Part shown: positions 23,301-35,384 of the stretch, piece by piece | How the letters are laid out: every line of letters begins with the position of its first letter | Numbering within the stretch: the first letter of the stretch is position 1 | DNA from: Branchipolynoe longqiensis | Taxonomy: Eukaryota > Annelida > Polychaeta > Phyllodocida > Polynoidae | Assembly (NCBI GenBank): GCA_030323885.1 | Contig: CM059193.1 | Span: 92,257,990-92,321,989, forward strand | Direction: 5' to 3' | DNA length: 64,000 nucleotides | The notes under the pieces: model-generated | Seen by the model: the letters and a program-made list of their open reading frames with translations, nothing else | The model's database searches: none | Told to the model about the DNA's origin: nothing | Position numbers and translations under genes: made by a program

Positions 23301-23830
23301 GAGTCACACGCATAGAGACACATACAGAGAGACACATACAGAGAGACACACACACAGAGACACACACAGACACACATAAACACAGAGACACACACACAGA
23401 CACACAGACACACGCACACACAGACACACAGAAACACAGAGACACAGAGTCACACACACAGACACACACAGAGACACACACAGACACACACAGAAACACA
23501 GAGACACACATAGAGACACACAGAGACAGAGCCACACACACAGACACACACACAGACACACACAAAGACACACACACAGATACACACATAGAGACACACA
23601 GAGACACAGACACACAGACACACACAGATACACACACACACAGAACACAGAGACACACACACAGACACACACATACACAGAGACACAGACACACACATAG
23701 AGACACATACAGAGACACAGAGTCACACACACAGACACACACACAGACACACACAGAGACACAGACACACACATAGAGACACATACAGAGACACAGAGTC
23801 ACACACACACAGACACACACACACAGACAC
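20306..23830. repeat. TG/TC to CA/GA low-complexity array with strand switch
   Basis: About 2.8 kb of GTGTGTCTCTGTGTCTGTG words (20,306-23,097), then about 0.73 kb of the complementary CACAGAGACACACACAGACA words (23,100-23,830), switching at CTGTTGCAGACACAC. A higher-order duplication of roughly 0.8 kb exists: marker CTCTTTGTCCCTGTGTGTG occurs at 21,061 and 21,861, and TTGTGTATCTGTGTCTGTAT at 21,550 and 22,381. Long Cys/Val/Ser or Thr/His open frames on both strands, up to 1,153 codons, follow from the absence of stops in the repeat and are not genes. Confidence 0.93.
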
Positions 23831-24910
23831 TGTCGTCCCGTCTGTCGTCCCGATGTCGTCGTCCGGATGTCGTCCGATTGTCGTCCAACTTGGCCCGAAT
23901 TTCACCCAACCCGCAGTCATACGCCTTTCTGAGTCTCCGTAAGAATGGTCAGCGAGTGACTCGCTGCCTTTTTGCACGTACGACTCACTTCGCGGTATGA
24001 CACTTTTTTTATGTGGCTCACTCCGCCAAAGGGCATTCTGTGCCGTTTTCCCATAAATATCTGTTGTTCTTGTCAGGAGGGGCCTGACACCCCACGTTCG
24101 TCCAAGCTTGACCTATGTAAAGACTGAGCCTACATAGACCCCCATGTTTGTCCAAAAGCCTGACATATGAAAAGACTGAGCCTACATAAACCCCCACATT
24201 CGTCCAAAGCTATCAAAAGAGGCCCCTCACACGGTGGGACCAATTGACTGAGCCTGCATAGGTCGTCCGGTAGTGCAGGAGAGTGACAACTCAGTAGTTA
24301 CAGGCATTTATTAATTTCTGCATTTATTTATTTTTTCTATATTTCTCCACTTACGTTGCGTTACGTTACCGACGATAACCTACGAACGCAATGATATAGT
24401 TGTGTCAATACAACATTTATATAGGACGCAACAAAATACCGAATGTATTTTTGCTGTCTGGAAATCATGGAATAGACTTTTCTTCTACTGCATCGACTTT
24501 TCTTCTACTGCATGTAGGTATGCAGTAATAACCATGGTTTTCCTTAAGGTTTGTTTCGGCTGCACTTTTTGCTTCCCGCCATAGGCACTAGGTGGTGCCA
24601 TCATTGATCTTCAGGGTTCTAACATAATATCTCCAGGTGGCAGCATCGGACAACAGAGGTCAGACGGTCATCATCTTTTCTAGTTGCAAATCTTCACGCC
24701 CTATGGCACCACCTCCGTGAAAGCTACTTCATTTCATTACCACTAGGTGTCTGACCGCTTGACCGCTTGACCGATTGACCATGCCTCGCCTCACCACACT
24801 GCTCGCACACCAGCTCACATCTACTCTGACCTCGCACACCTCGCGCACCTCGCACACCTCGCACACTCGCACACCTATCACCTCCTATCCCCAACGCTCA
24901 ACGGTCAAGG
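23831..24910. other. Spacer with a short tandem repeat
   Basis: Begins GTCGTC-rich. At about 24,082-24,265 there are 2.5 copies of a ~65-bp unit sharing AAAGACTGAGCCTACATA and CCCACATTCGTCCAA. Near 24,835-24,880 is a short CTCGCACAC run. The last part is upstream of the homeodomain-like gene; no core promoter can be assigned. Confidence 0.45.
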
Positions 24911-24943
24911 ATGTCTTCTCGTGGTGTTCCCGACTCTAAACGT
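24911..24943 (+). CDS. Candidate first exon of the homeodomain-like gene
   Basis: ATG followed by ten codons (MSSRGVPDSKR) and a consensus donor CGT|GTGAGT. It suits a short first exon of the gene that continues at 25,125. Phase does not join cleanly to the first acceptor there (GCAG|ACTG at 25,124). Use of GT at 24,942 with the alternative acceptor CCACAG|CCGAG at about 25,141 would restore the frame. The start is therefore tentative. Confidence 0.35.
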
Positions 24944-25125
24944 GTGAGTATTTGACTTATATCCCTCTATATAGGGTTTGTGTATTGTGGGTTTCTTTAT
25001 TTGACCGTCAAATTTCTTGATCTCTTTAGTAATTTCTACTCGATTGAAAGATGTCGATATAACTATGTCTAAATCTGAAGATTTTATAATGATTCTTTAG
25101 GTTTGTTTGGTTCTGGTTTTGCAGA

Positions 25126-28100
25126 CTGGTTTCCACCACAGCCGAGCAGCGGGCTATCTTGCAGCAGTTTTATAACAAAGGGCTGGTGTGCACATGGAAG
25201 CCCTTCGAGCCGGAACTGCTGCGTGCTGCAGAGGCCACCAACATGTCATTGCGCGCAGTCAAGGTTAGAATAAATTAATCATCTTACCCCCCTTTCCGAA
25301 ATTAGGTGTTGTGTAACTAGTAACTAACCCGACCCCCAGTGGCCCCCACCTACCAGGAGCGCTGGAAATAACCTGCCTGGTTACAGGATTAATCGAATCA
25401 AAACTCCCGCCAAAAATGCCATGTGACCTGATTCGAACCTAACCGCCTCCACTAGTAACTAACCCGACCCCAGTGGCGCCGCCTACCAGTAGCGCTGGAA
25501 CGACCCTGCCACGTGACCTGATTCAAACCTAACCGCCTCAAAACTCAAATATTATTGAAGGAAAGCATAGTTTATTATTTAGTAATACAGTGGGAAGGAG
25601 GTGCATCCGATTAGTTTATGCAGCTGAGCTGCTTTGTAGCCGTGAGCCTGTTTCCGGTTATACTCATCCAACCAAATGTGTAGTTTTCGTGTTCAGAGAA
25701 AATGCTTTTAAATCTATAGGATTTTTAAATAGATCAAACTTTACTTGCCCGTGCACAATTCTTTGAACCAAATACATCTCTCAAACATATTTTGCCAATT
25801 TTCGCATATTTCGCATTTCGCATTCCCTTTAGGTGCGCATAAGCAACATACGCAGAAATGCCCAGGAGCGGGCCTTTCCAGCCGTTTCTGCCGTCGATGA
25901 CCCTGATAGCCTTCACCAGAAGGTTCGGCTCTCAGTCCAGCAAGCGAAGCGCACAACGGGGTTCGACCTGTACAAGCGCTTCACCCAGTCCGGTAAATTA
26001 TATAGATTCCATCTCAATGTTGGCCCAATATTTTTTTTTAAGCTGTAATTATCTGAAACTATTATCTGGAATTGTTGGAAAGAGGTTTGTCAACCCAAAA
26101 ATCGGTTGATTATTAAAGCCTATCAATAAGGGTACTGAGGGCTAATGTCCTGCCATGATTTTACTGGTTTAGCATTACAAAGTGTCCAGATATTTAGTTG
26201 ATTGTTTTTCTAACTAGTCAATTTTTGTTGTCATTGATATGATTGACCTTATACCTTTTTTGTTACACACTTGAATATCGCTACATGTAGACATGGACTT
26301 AAAACAGATACAAACAAAGATACAAACAATCATTAATTGAATGTAATTCGTAACTATTTCAGCCCCCAGCACCTTCGCCGAAAAGCAGACTGCTTGGCTG
26401 GCTGGGTGGAGAGCTCTTCTCCCCACTGAGCGGACCACCTATACGGACGATGCCCGGCAGCTCGCTCAGATGAATCCAGAAGAGATGACCCATGAGGAGC
26501 TAGTTGCCACGTTGAATGCGTCTTATCACCGTCTGTGCAAGGAGGTATATTAGTCTACCATAATATTCCCTAATATTCCTTGTGTCTGTTATATGTACCG
26601 AATGTAATACGTCTTATCACCGTCTCTGCAAGGCCAAATATTAGTGGACCCAGATACTATTCTGTCAGCATTGTTTTATATGTCAATTTATTTTACTTGT
26701 GTCTGTTATATTTACCTAATGTTGACCCATTTACCTAATGTTGACCCCAGTGCTATTCTATGTCAATTTATTTAACTTTTTTATCTAGCCTTGTTAAAAC
26801 AACCTACTTTATTTGCGGTATTGATCCAGGCACGCCTGCTGCGCTACCTAAACACAGACGGTGAGGTAAGATATGTTATTATTTCTGAAATCTCCACGGG
26901 GCAACGTGGATATCTGCTCCGGCACTGCCCCGCAGTTCTTAAAACAAAACTGGTCACTCTTCCGGGACGGGTTTGATTGCAACGATGGTAAGTTTTAGCC
27001 GAATGCCAATTCTTTGTTTTTCCCCCTACCCACAATCTATCACTAATGACTTACAACTGGTGTATGAACAGTTTTTGCCGAATGCCAAGTCGCTCTTCTC
27101 AATATCAAAACATGTCGATTTTCTAGCCTCTGTAACAAATATGCCTCTATAACACATGTGTTGTGCTACCTACCTGTTTTTCTTTTTCATTATTTCGTTC
27201 AGTCAACTGCATTCTCAATCAAAGTAATATATATCCCCCTTCCCACAATCTATAACACATGACTTACGACTTGTTTGTGAAAATATGACCCTTAGTAATG
27301 AACCCGGAGCAGGCCGAGGACGTCCCGGTGCCCGCGATGGCATCATCAGCTTCCCCTGCTGCTGCTGCCGCTTCCCCTGCTGCTGCTGCCCCTGCTGCTG
27401 CTCCCGGTCACCCCACAAGCACCAAGAAGGATAGGATGCGCGCTACCTATCTGACCAAACTGCAGGATGCTATGGGTACGATCGAACACTTGATAACTTT
27501 TATGATTATAAATCCCTGTCCTATTTTGATATCACCATTACGAAATCCAGTCCCAATATTCTAATATTCTACATCGCAATTTATTTTTGTTAATTCCCGG
27601 TAAATCTAAAAAGAAATTGTACATTGCACTTTACTTATGTTATTATTGGGCAATCTAAAAAAATTATGGTACATTTCAATTTAGGTTAGTTAAATCCTCA
27701 TGACTTTCTAGGACTACCTTCAGGACCCACTGAATATATATATATGATATTCTTCCAAGCCAATATGCTTGCTTCTTCCCAGCCTTACTAACCTGTTAAT
27801 CTTTTGTTTTCAGGACCCACTGACAATATATATATGATGTTCTTCCAAGCCTTTTCTAACTAACCTTGTAATTTTTTGTTTTTGTTTTCAGAAGCGTTTC
27901 TTGGTCGATGTCCACAGGCTTCAATGTTGGAAGGGTCCTACCAGAGGCCCTTGCTAAATTAGGGGCAGTCATGGTGGGTCTTCCTGGTCCAATTGTCAAC
28001 CTGAATGCCCTATGTAAGGAGTACTTCCTCGCCTTCATGGTGGCTGACATTCGGATCGTGAAGGCCCCTGTGAGTGCTCCTTTTGAGGTCTGTGATGAGA

Positions 28101-28426
28101 GTCCCCACTGACCTGTCCAGGTATCTCCCACAATTCGGTGCGCATCAATCTCTACCGATGGCAAAGCTGCAGTTCTCCCAACTGTAGCTGCGCCCTTGGT
28201 GGAGACTGACAGCACTTGGAAAATGGCTGTTGTGCCCATAGCCATCGAGAATGAGGATGGCGTGCTACTTGGTTGTACTCAACCTTCCTCCTCGTTGGTT
28301 ATGAGCCCAGCTGAGGTTTGTGCATCTCCTTCGCCACCCCAAAACCGAAAGGCTTTCAAGCAGTCATCCCTGCTACAGTACATAAAGTCGGCGAGTAAGG
28401 GGCAGAAGCGCGGTTCTCCCCCATGA
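25126..28426 (+). CDS. Unrecognised multi-exon gene, homeodomain-like N terminus
   Basis: Eight exons with GT-AG borders and agreeing phases: 25,126-25,263; 25,833-25,992; 26,363-26,544; 26,830-26,865; 26,936-26,987; 27,296-27,475; 27,918-28,069; 28,121-28,426 (stop). They give about 401 residues without a stop. Residues 1-60 look like a homeodomain: STTAEQRAILQQFY, then LRAVKVRISNIRRNAQ, keeping Asn51 and Arg53 but with Arg and Ile at positions 48-49. Residues ~88-135 (GFDLYKRF, WLAGWRALLPTERTTY) weakly recall an HMG box. An Ala/Pro-rich linker follows (~204-226), then an unassigned region (FNVGRVLPEALAKLGAV) and a basic tail with KQSSLLQYIKS, near a PCNA-binding motif. The likely role is nuclear DNA binding; the family is unknown. 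It could also be a domesticated or transposon-borne protein. Element A lies 0.5 kb downstream. Confidence 0.6.
25318..25545. repeat. Duplication inside an intron
   Basis: Two copies of about 110-120 bp in the second intron. Both share AGTAACTAACCCGACCCC, CCTACCAG, AGCGCTGGAA and CCTAACCGCCTC. Confidence 0.7.
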
Positions 28427-28942
28427 TTATATATGTATTATAACTGTATATATTTACTATTTTCGTATATATCTATAGATGAACTAATTTTGTATATATT
28501 TTTGTACAGTAAATGTAAATATAAATGTAAGAACCGATAATATATATTGACTATTTTTGTATATATCTATATATTGAATAATTTGGTATATATATTTGTC
28601 TAGTAAATGTAAATATATATATATGTAAGAACACTTTATAATTTTGTATATATATATGAATGAATGAAATATTAGCAGTGTATATATATATATATATATG
28701 AACTTATTTGTAATAACAAATAAGTTTGGTGTCACTACTCCTTTGTTTGTTTGCATTTTCTATCATACAGAAATACAACACTTATATACAAACCGTTTGG
28801 AACTCATAGACTACATTACGGTTCCCGCTATAGTTTACTACAAAATACTTCGGGGGATATAACTTATTGTCAGTTATAAATTTGTGTTTGGTGGGATATA
28901 ACACTTCATATACATATTTATAATTTAAAATTCATATGAAAC
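28427..28942. other. AT-rich 3' flank
   Basis: TATATA-rich sequence between the stop of the homeodomain-like gene and element A. AATAAA-like polyadenylation signals cannot be singled out. Short minus-strand frames are low complexity. Confidence 0.5.
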
Positions 28943-28946
28943 ACCT

Positions 28947-30424
28947 TATAAAAACACGGATGCTCTGCCGCTGTGAGCACCCTATGTAATTACAAAACTC
29001 TCCCCCTTCATTTCACCTGTGATGCAATCAGCCTAACCAATTTAACCATGTCTGGAATGAGGAAGGAAAACTAGTCACCTTGGGCATAATCGATTAATCA
29101 ACTCGGGTCACCCGAGTCACTTTTTGGCGCATGCGCACATCCTACAGACTAGGGTTGAATAAACGAATACGCTTCTCCGTGCTCGGGGTGGAAACAATGG
29201 TGGCTTAATCTAAAACCTAATTATTTGTTTTAATAACCAATATAAGTACAGCAAAATAGGATTTAAAGTATTTTAGGATCGTATAAGCTAACAATCTGGG
29301 TTATTTTTAAAAAAGCATTAAAACAACGAATAGGACTTGTAGTGGTAGCTGCAGGTACCAGCAGAGGTGTGACGTCATCGTTCCTAGCAAACCCCAGCCA
29401 AGAGGTGGGTCACTGGCGTCGGGTCGTTTTGCACACGGCACGTGTTTTTGTCGACTCCACTCGCGGTGTTCGATTTGAAATTCTGACGACTCGGGTGAGC
29501 CGAGTCGCCCGGGTGGTGTTAATCGATTACGGCCAAAGATGAACAGTGAATAAGTTGTGCTTTATTGGCAGCAACTCCTGTCATCCCCCTTACATGTGAC
29601 CTAGCACCTGCACTCCTCATATACTGCCCACACTATGTCTCATTGTCACTTTAGCCTGTATATTGAAACAGTGCCTACAACCCATGGGACAGGAGTCCTA
29701 TGGCTGTGGATACACTCAATTTGAATAGCTGAGTTTGGATAGCATCAGACAGAGTGTCTGGGGTCCTGCTCAGAAGTCGGTCTGTCTTACTCAAGAGCCA
29801 GGATGAGAGTGATTTTCCTTCAGTGTGTCTGAAGCAAACTCATGAATAATTAATTAGCTGAGACTAGTGTGTGGTCAGGATAGGCCAAGGGAGTCAGGTG
29901 ACCGGACATTCCCCAGCCAGCCAATGAGACACTCCCCACAGACTGGGTGGGTGACCACCCCATTAGGGGCTGTCACTCAAGCCAGCTGCAGGTGGTGTAC
30001 TCTATACATATGCAAATTAGGCAGGTGGGTCAGTCGGTGGTCTTGGGTGGACAGGATGTTGCAAACAGTTACAGATTTGTATATAGTAAAATAATTCTTT
30101 TCCTCCTTTGTATTCTTTTTGAACACATAGAGAACATTTCAACCATCATGTACTGTTTCTTGCAAAGGAACTCTTTTCATTAACTCCAAACATCATATAT
30201 AACAGATAGTTTACATCATTCAGCATCATGTACATTTCCATCAACTCCACTCATAATATATAACATATAGTTTACCTCACTCAGCATCATGTACAGTGGG
30301 AGTGGGATTCTATTGATTTTAGTTACTTTTAGTTTACATAACTTAAGTCCCACTCCGACATCCAAGAATAATAATGCTCTCTGCCAATATATAATTCTTA
30401 ACCGAAAATCCGTATATTTTTACA
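28947..30424 (-). repeat. 3' LTR of element A (with MITE)
   Basis: About 1,019 bp of LTR plus a 459-bp MITE. On the minus strand it runs from TGTAAAAATATACGG to GTTTTTATA. It is near identical to the 5' LTR outside the MITE. Confidence 0.88.
29079..29537. mobile_element. MITE inside the 3' LTR
   Basis: Interrupts the LTR between ACTAGTCAC and GATGAACAG, which are contiguous in the other two LTR copies. Ends CTTGGGCATAATCGATTAAT and, on the opposite strand, CTTTGGCCGTAATCGATTAA. Further inverted words ACTCGGGTCACCCGAGTC and GACTCGGGTGAGCCGAGTC lie inside the ends. It is absent from the 5' LTR, so it arrived after element A. Confidence 0.8.
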
Positions 30425-30427
30425 ACG

Positions 30428-30441
30428 TCCCTCTTCCATTT
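30428..30441 (-). other. Polypurine tract of element A
   Basis: On the minus strand AAATGGAAGAGGGA lies three bases before the 3' LTR start TGTAAAA. This is the expected place and composition for the plus-strand primer of reverse transcription. Confidence 0.75.
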
Positions 30442-30445
30442 CTAC

Positions 30446-33152
30446 TTGTGCAAAACCATCAAGAAAAATGGAAGTCCTTAAACATTACGTCGTTTTCGGT
30501 TTAAGCCAGAGCGAGTGCCATACAGTGGAGTAACCATGAGTTATTGATAGACTTTATACTCGGTACCAATTAGGAGTTGTCAACAGACTTTGTAACTCTT
30601 GTACCAATTATGAGTTGTCCACACTTTTGCATTTTACTTAGGTAAATTCTCCACTGTATTGGCTACTCCTCCCTTAGTCACTGTTAAGTTTTTCTTTCAC
30701 GTTTTCGGTCTTTTTCCAGTTCTCCACCACCTTGAGGACCATTCCTATCTACTTGTTTACAATAATTGTTTTTAGACAAGAACAGCCCCAAAATCTACAG
30801 TTAGAGTGGTGGTCCCAAAGTAGACGGTGGCTTTGACCCGGCTAGCTTGCTACCTATCTACACTAGTACTACTCCCCCCTTAATTAATATTGCTTTTATA
30901 TTTAACCAGATGTCTTTTTATCCTCCCGTCATTGCCCAGGCTGTGTCAGCCAATTCTCTTGCGCGCCCATGCCCCCTTTAAAACTCATGATAAAAAAAAA
31001 AAAATTAGTTTTAAAAATAGGGTAAGCAGGACAGAATAATGACACCAGCAGGGAACCATGACGGGTCAGATCTTGTATAAGACAATCAGGTCAAATATTT
31101 CTAGCAGTGATTGATCCAATCAACCAATGCCGATTACCATACAAGATAATCAAATCACTATTTCTCAGCCATGATTGCTTCCCTCAATCATCGACCGCTT
31201 GCTCCATCGATCCTCCATCACTTGAATGGCCCGAATCAACCAGATGACTCGCATCAATCAACTGACTTGAATCCTCGCCTGCATTTAATCCGTTCCTCTC
31301 TCAATGGTCCCGTGACCTTCCTAATCTATTGATCCCGTGGATCATCGACCCCAGCTCAATCAAATGACCCGGATCAATCAGATGACCCGAATCAATCAAC
31401 CGCCTAGAATCCCTCAAATGAACTCAATCATTTTTCTTCCCTCAATGGTCCATTGACCCTCCTAACATATTGACCCCGTCAATTCCGGACCCGAAGGTCA
31501 ATCAACCGACCCGAGTCAATCAGCTGACTCGAATCAATCAACTGCCCCGAATCACTCAACCGCCCACTGCGGCACCCACCGCCGATGCCCACACCCGTGG
31601 TGTGCACATCGTCGTGAGCCCACTCATGTCCGCAGCCTGTCCAGCACCGCATACCACCAATTGGATGTACGGATGCGACCAACGGATCCGGGCCCCAATC
31701 GTGGCAATACGCGCACCGCGATCAGCGCCTGCACTTATTGTATTTATCCAGAAACCCCCTTGGATTTTTACACAAACAAAAATCTGACTGGTGCTCGGAT
31801 TACATCCCTGTCGCACACCAACCCACGAGTACATGTAAATGGAGGGAATCGGTGGACACGCATCACATCACCGCACCGTCCGTCCTACCCTAGGTCGTCT
31901 TTTCTCCCTTAGCTAACAACCACATCCTTGGTTTTAACACACAAACAAAAAATCTGACTGGTGCTTGGATCACGTCCCTGTTGCACACTAACCCACGAGT
32001 ACATGTAATTGGAGGGAATCGGCGGGCACGCATCGCGTCACCGCACCGTCCATCCTACCCTAGGTCGTCTATTCTCCCTTATCTAACAACCACCTCCCTG
32101 GTTTCCACAAATTCTGACTGGTGCTTGGACCCCGTCCCTGCCGCACACTAACCTACGAGTACTTGTACATGGAGCGAGGCGGTGAACACACAGCGCGCCA
32201 CCGTCCCATCCATCCTACCCTAGGTCGTCTTTCTCTCTTATCTCTTATTGTCGTACACGCGGACTCGTCCCTGTCGGACAGCATCGTCCGGTTCGATCAC
32301 GTGAGCAGCCCGAGGCGCGAACTCGTCTATGGCTCAACCTGTGCCTGATGGGTCAGGTGGCCGCTAGGACCTTCCCATGGCTATACCGCACCAGTTTTAT
32401 GCAAGCAGGAATCAGAGAGGCGCATAATGTTACATTAAATCCTCCCCCCCTTACTTCGCGACTGCGGGTTCATCGCAAGCAGGAAATCGAGGAAAGACCA
32501 ATTGCTATAATTAGCTTCCCCCCCTATACTTGTATCTTACAAGCAGGAATCAGAGAGGCGTATAATGTTTTAATTAAATCCTCCCCCCCTTACTTGTTCA
32601 TTGTGGGTTGGGCGGGGAGCCTAATTTCCCGTTATTCCCAATTACCCCGAGCAACTACCAGGATCCCGGTTAGCTATCCGTCGCCCGACCGAAAGGCTTG
32701 GGAAGGGTTAGGGAGTAGGTGGCTGGAAATCCTTTGATGGCAAGCTCCAGCCGTTCCGAGCAATTCTCACTCCATTTACCATACAACTCGGTCACTTTCG
32801 ACCCATTAATTATGTCGGAATGAGCAACTCCGTCTGTCTTGACATTTATACAACGTCCCTGCTCATCCCCCTCAATTTGGTTCTGACGCCGAGAAGTGCA
32901 TACCCTCTGTACCCCTAATAGACAGCTCGGAAACGTATACATAACTACGCAACTTATACAATGTCCCTGCTCCTCCCCAATCTTTATGGTTCAGACGCAC
33001 CAGAGTGCATACACCTGCGTAATACATACTACCCTTTACAAAAACAGCTCGGAAAAACCTGTCAATAACCACCCAAGTTATACAGCGTCCCTGCCCGTCC
33101 CCACGCTTTATGGTTCCGGTGCACCGGCACTGTACACACTTGTTGGTAACCT
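30446..33152 (-). other. Repeat-rich non-coding segment between env and 3' LTR
   Basis: No ORF with recognisable product. It holds several tandem families: ACCCGAATCAATCAAC-type short repeats (about 31,200-31,560); three copies of a 160-170-bp unit starting AATCTGACTGGTGCT at 31,781, 31,951 and 32,111; three ~70-bp units with GCAAGCAGGAATCAGAGAGG (about 32,398-32,600); and three ~110-bp units with TACAACGTCCCTGCTC and GTGCATAC (about 32,850-33,110). Confidence 0.65.
31781..32235. repeat. Three 160-170-bp tandem units
   Basis: Each unit opens AATCTGACTGGTGCTTGGAT, contains CCACGAGTACATGTAAATGG, and ends CATCCTACCCTAGGTCGTCT followed by a pyrimidine tract. Confidence 0.85.
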
Positions 33153-34911
33153 CTACTGCCCTCTATACGGGAGCGTACCCAGCTCCAATACTGAGCCCTG
33201 CGCCCTATACCGTGCAACCGGATCCTCCTGGATCATCAATGGGGGAGGGGTGGGTAGTTCTTTGGACTCATAGACCACCCCCTCCCTGCACCTCGTCACT
33301 TTACCTTTCCCTTTTCTTGAGCATCTGCATCCTTTACAACGAGCTTGGCATCTGTAATGACAATACGCGGCACCACACAACACTACTATACCAGCTGCTG
33401 CCAACAAACAATACCACAGTATACTAAAATGTTCAACACGGACATAATCGTCCGGCACCTGCACCAGACCGTCCATCGACATCAGGGGGACTTGTAACTC
33501 GGGCAGCTGCTTGAGCTGCTCTCTCATTACTCGGCGGAGGACGGGAGGCCATGAGACATTCAAGGCCGGTAGATCCAGCCTTGGCACCATCCGTCGTATG
33601 TTCATGGTCTCATGTTTCACTGTCAGTGTTCGCAGAAGCCAACCTCTGCCCTCCACCAAGCACGCCTCCGGCACTTGCAGCAATGCCGGGCTGGTGACCC
33701 TCTGGTCGTTTTGCGGCATTCTCGTACAACGAACCCTCTACAGGTGCCACTACGGTGGCCGACACAGTCTTTTGGATCTTCGTGATCCGCAGCTTGCACT
33801 CCTCCGGTTTCGTCCCCGTCACGAGCGCCACTTCGCAGGTCTGGTAGGTCATGTCCATGGCCGGATAGCACACCATGGGCCGACTGCCCATGCAGGCTTC
33901 TGGATAGAAGCTCGCTTTCCGTCCTGTGCTCACCGCGATCCTGGCCTTCCCTACCACGGTCCTTAAGTGTTCGTTGTCTAGCAGCACTGGTAGGTATGTC
34001 AAGTGGTATGCCGAATACTTCTCTGGGCCAACCATCTGCAGTCCCATGCGGAAGGCGATCGACGCGTCCGGACCCCACACGGCCTCTATCCTTGTATTAC
34101 GATAGTACCAGTGCAGACCGAGACCGCGAAAGCCTATATCCCTCGCCGCCTCCCTCACCAGCGTCAGCTGCGCCGGCCTCAGTAATGTCTCTGTTAACAT
34201 GCCGCGCTCCAGCTGGATCACCATGCGGTGGTAAAAGGCCTGCTTCGCCACATACTTGCCCACTACGCTCTCCAGCTCCTCCACTGCCATCCTCACTCGT
34301 TGCAGCAACCCTAAATCATTGGAGTCTGCCGTCATGTTCTTTGCTTCGTCCCTCACCAAGGCTATCATTGATTCGAATACAGAAACATGCTTCGCTAATT
34401 GCAGCTGGATACTTCGTGTTCAATTCATCATGGAAATCATGTGCAAATGGTTATGCCTCAGGGCCTGCGTCTGTAGTCTGTGGGCAGCAATAGCCAGTTG
34501 CACCCTTTTCAGTTGTGCTTGGCTTACCGTACCGAACAGCCACGACGCTGCCTCCCCTATCGCATTAACCAGTCCCCGCTTAGGCCGTTTAGTTACCAAC
34601 TGTAGGAAATCTACAGGGTCATGTTTTACTCTGGCCTGCAGGACTCCGAGCTTCATGTTCCAATGATGAATATTGACAGACCATCGGTTCGCAGTCAGCT
34701 TCCCCATATAGCCCCGTACTTGCGAGACCCAGTGATCCACCGGTGGCCGGCTAGGTGGTGTGATCAGCACCACCAGCTGCCACACAGCAGACACCGTCCT
34801 CACCTCTCCTTGGCTTCGTACTAGGACGCCATCATCTTTGAATAGGTTGGCGCTGCTGCCCAAGGGTAGGCAGCACCAGATGACGCCCACGTGCCAGTAC
34901 AGAGACCACAT
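33153..34911 (-). pseudogene. env: env-like membrane fusion glycoprotein, broken
   Basis: About 585 codons. Starts at ATG 34,911 with a hydrophobic signal peptide (MWSLYWHVGVIWCCLPLG). Residues 108-112 are KRPKR, a furin-type site, followed by GLVNAIGEAASWLFGT, the pattern at the fusion peptide of baculovirus F proteins and insect gypsy-type Env. A transmembrane helix (FSILWYCLLAAAGIVVLCG) lies near the C terminus with a Cys/Lys-rich, then proline-containing, cytoplasmic tail. Two breaks: an in-frame TGA at 34,420-34,422, and a one-base frame change near 33,715. As it stands no full-length protein can be made. It would have mediated entry if element A was once infectious; that is inference from the family. 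Confidence 0.75.
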
Positions 34912-35384
34912 GGTCGGAATGACTGAGGTATATATTTGCAGTCCTTGGGGTGATATCCCTCGAGGAGATCGTGTCCCGCAGCACTATATTAACAGTGAAA
35001 CCGGACAGATCCTGATATCAGTCCTGACCGCTATACCCAACGAACCCTGATGGTATATATTGAACACCCCCACACTGCTGCAATCAACTGGACAACTCCT
35101 GACTGCAATCTAGTTGCACCCCGGAGGTTCCCGAAGCTAGAAAAAAAACACTTTTTAGTCTTAAGAACACGCCTTGGTCTTCAGGACAAGCGTCTCTTAA
35201 TGCTTCTTTAATAATATTGTTCAACGTAATCTCACTCAGCACTGACTGCCGGTGAGGCTCTCCAGCACCGCTTGCGGGTTCAAGTCCGAGGTGAATCTTC
35301 TCTAACTTAAATATTGTTCAAAATACTCGCGGTTGCTGCCGACCGACGATGGGTAACTGTTCGATCCCGGCGTTCCAATTCGTG

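Noticed and set aside
20315..23776. 1,153-codon open frame of Cys/Val/Ser/Leu turning into Thr/His/Gln
   Set aside because: It is a translation of the TG/CA array; stops cannot occur in the repeat words, and both strands are equally open. No start context, domain or splice signal.
27856..28245. 129-codon minus-strand frame opposite the homeodomain-like gene
   Set aside because: It mirrors the coding exons of the plus strand, which have consistent splice sites and phases and a natural C terminus; the minus frame has no such context.
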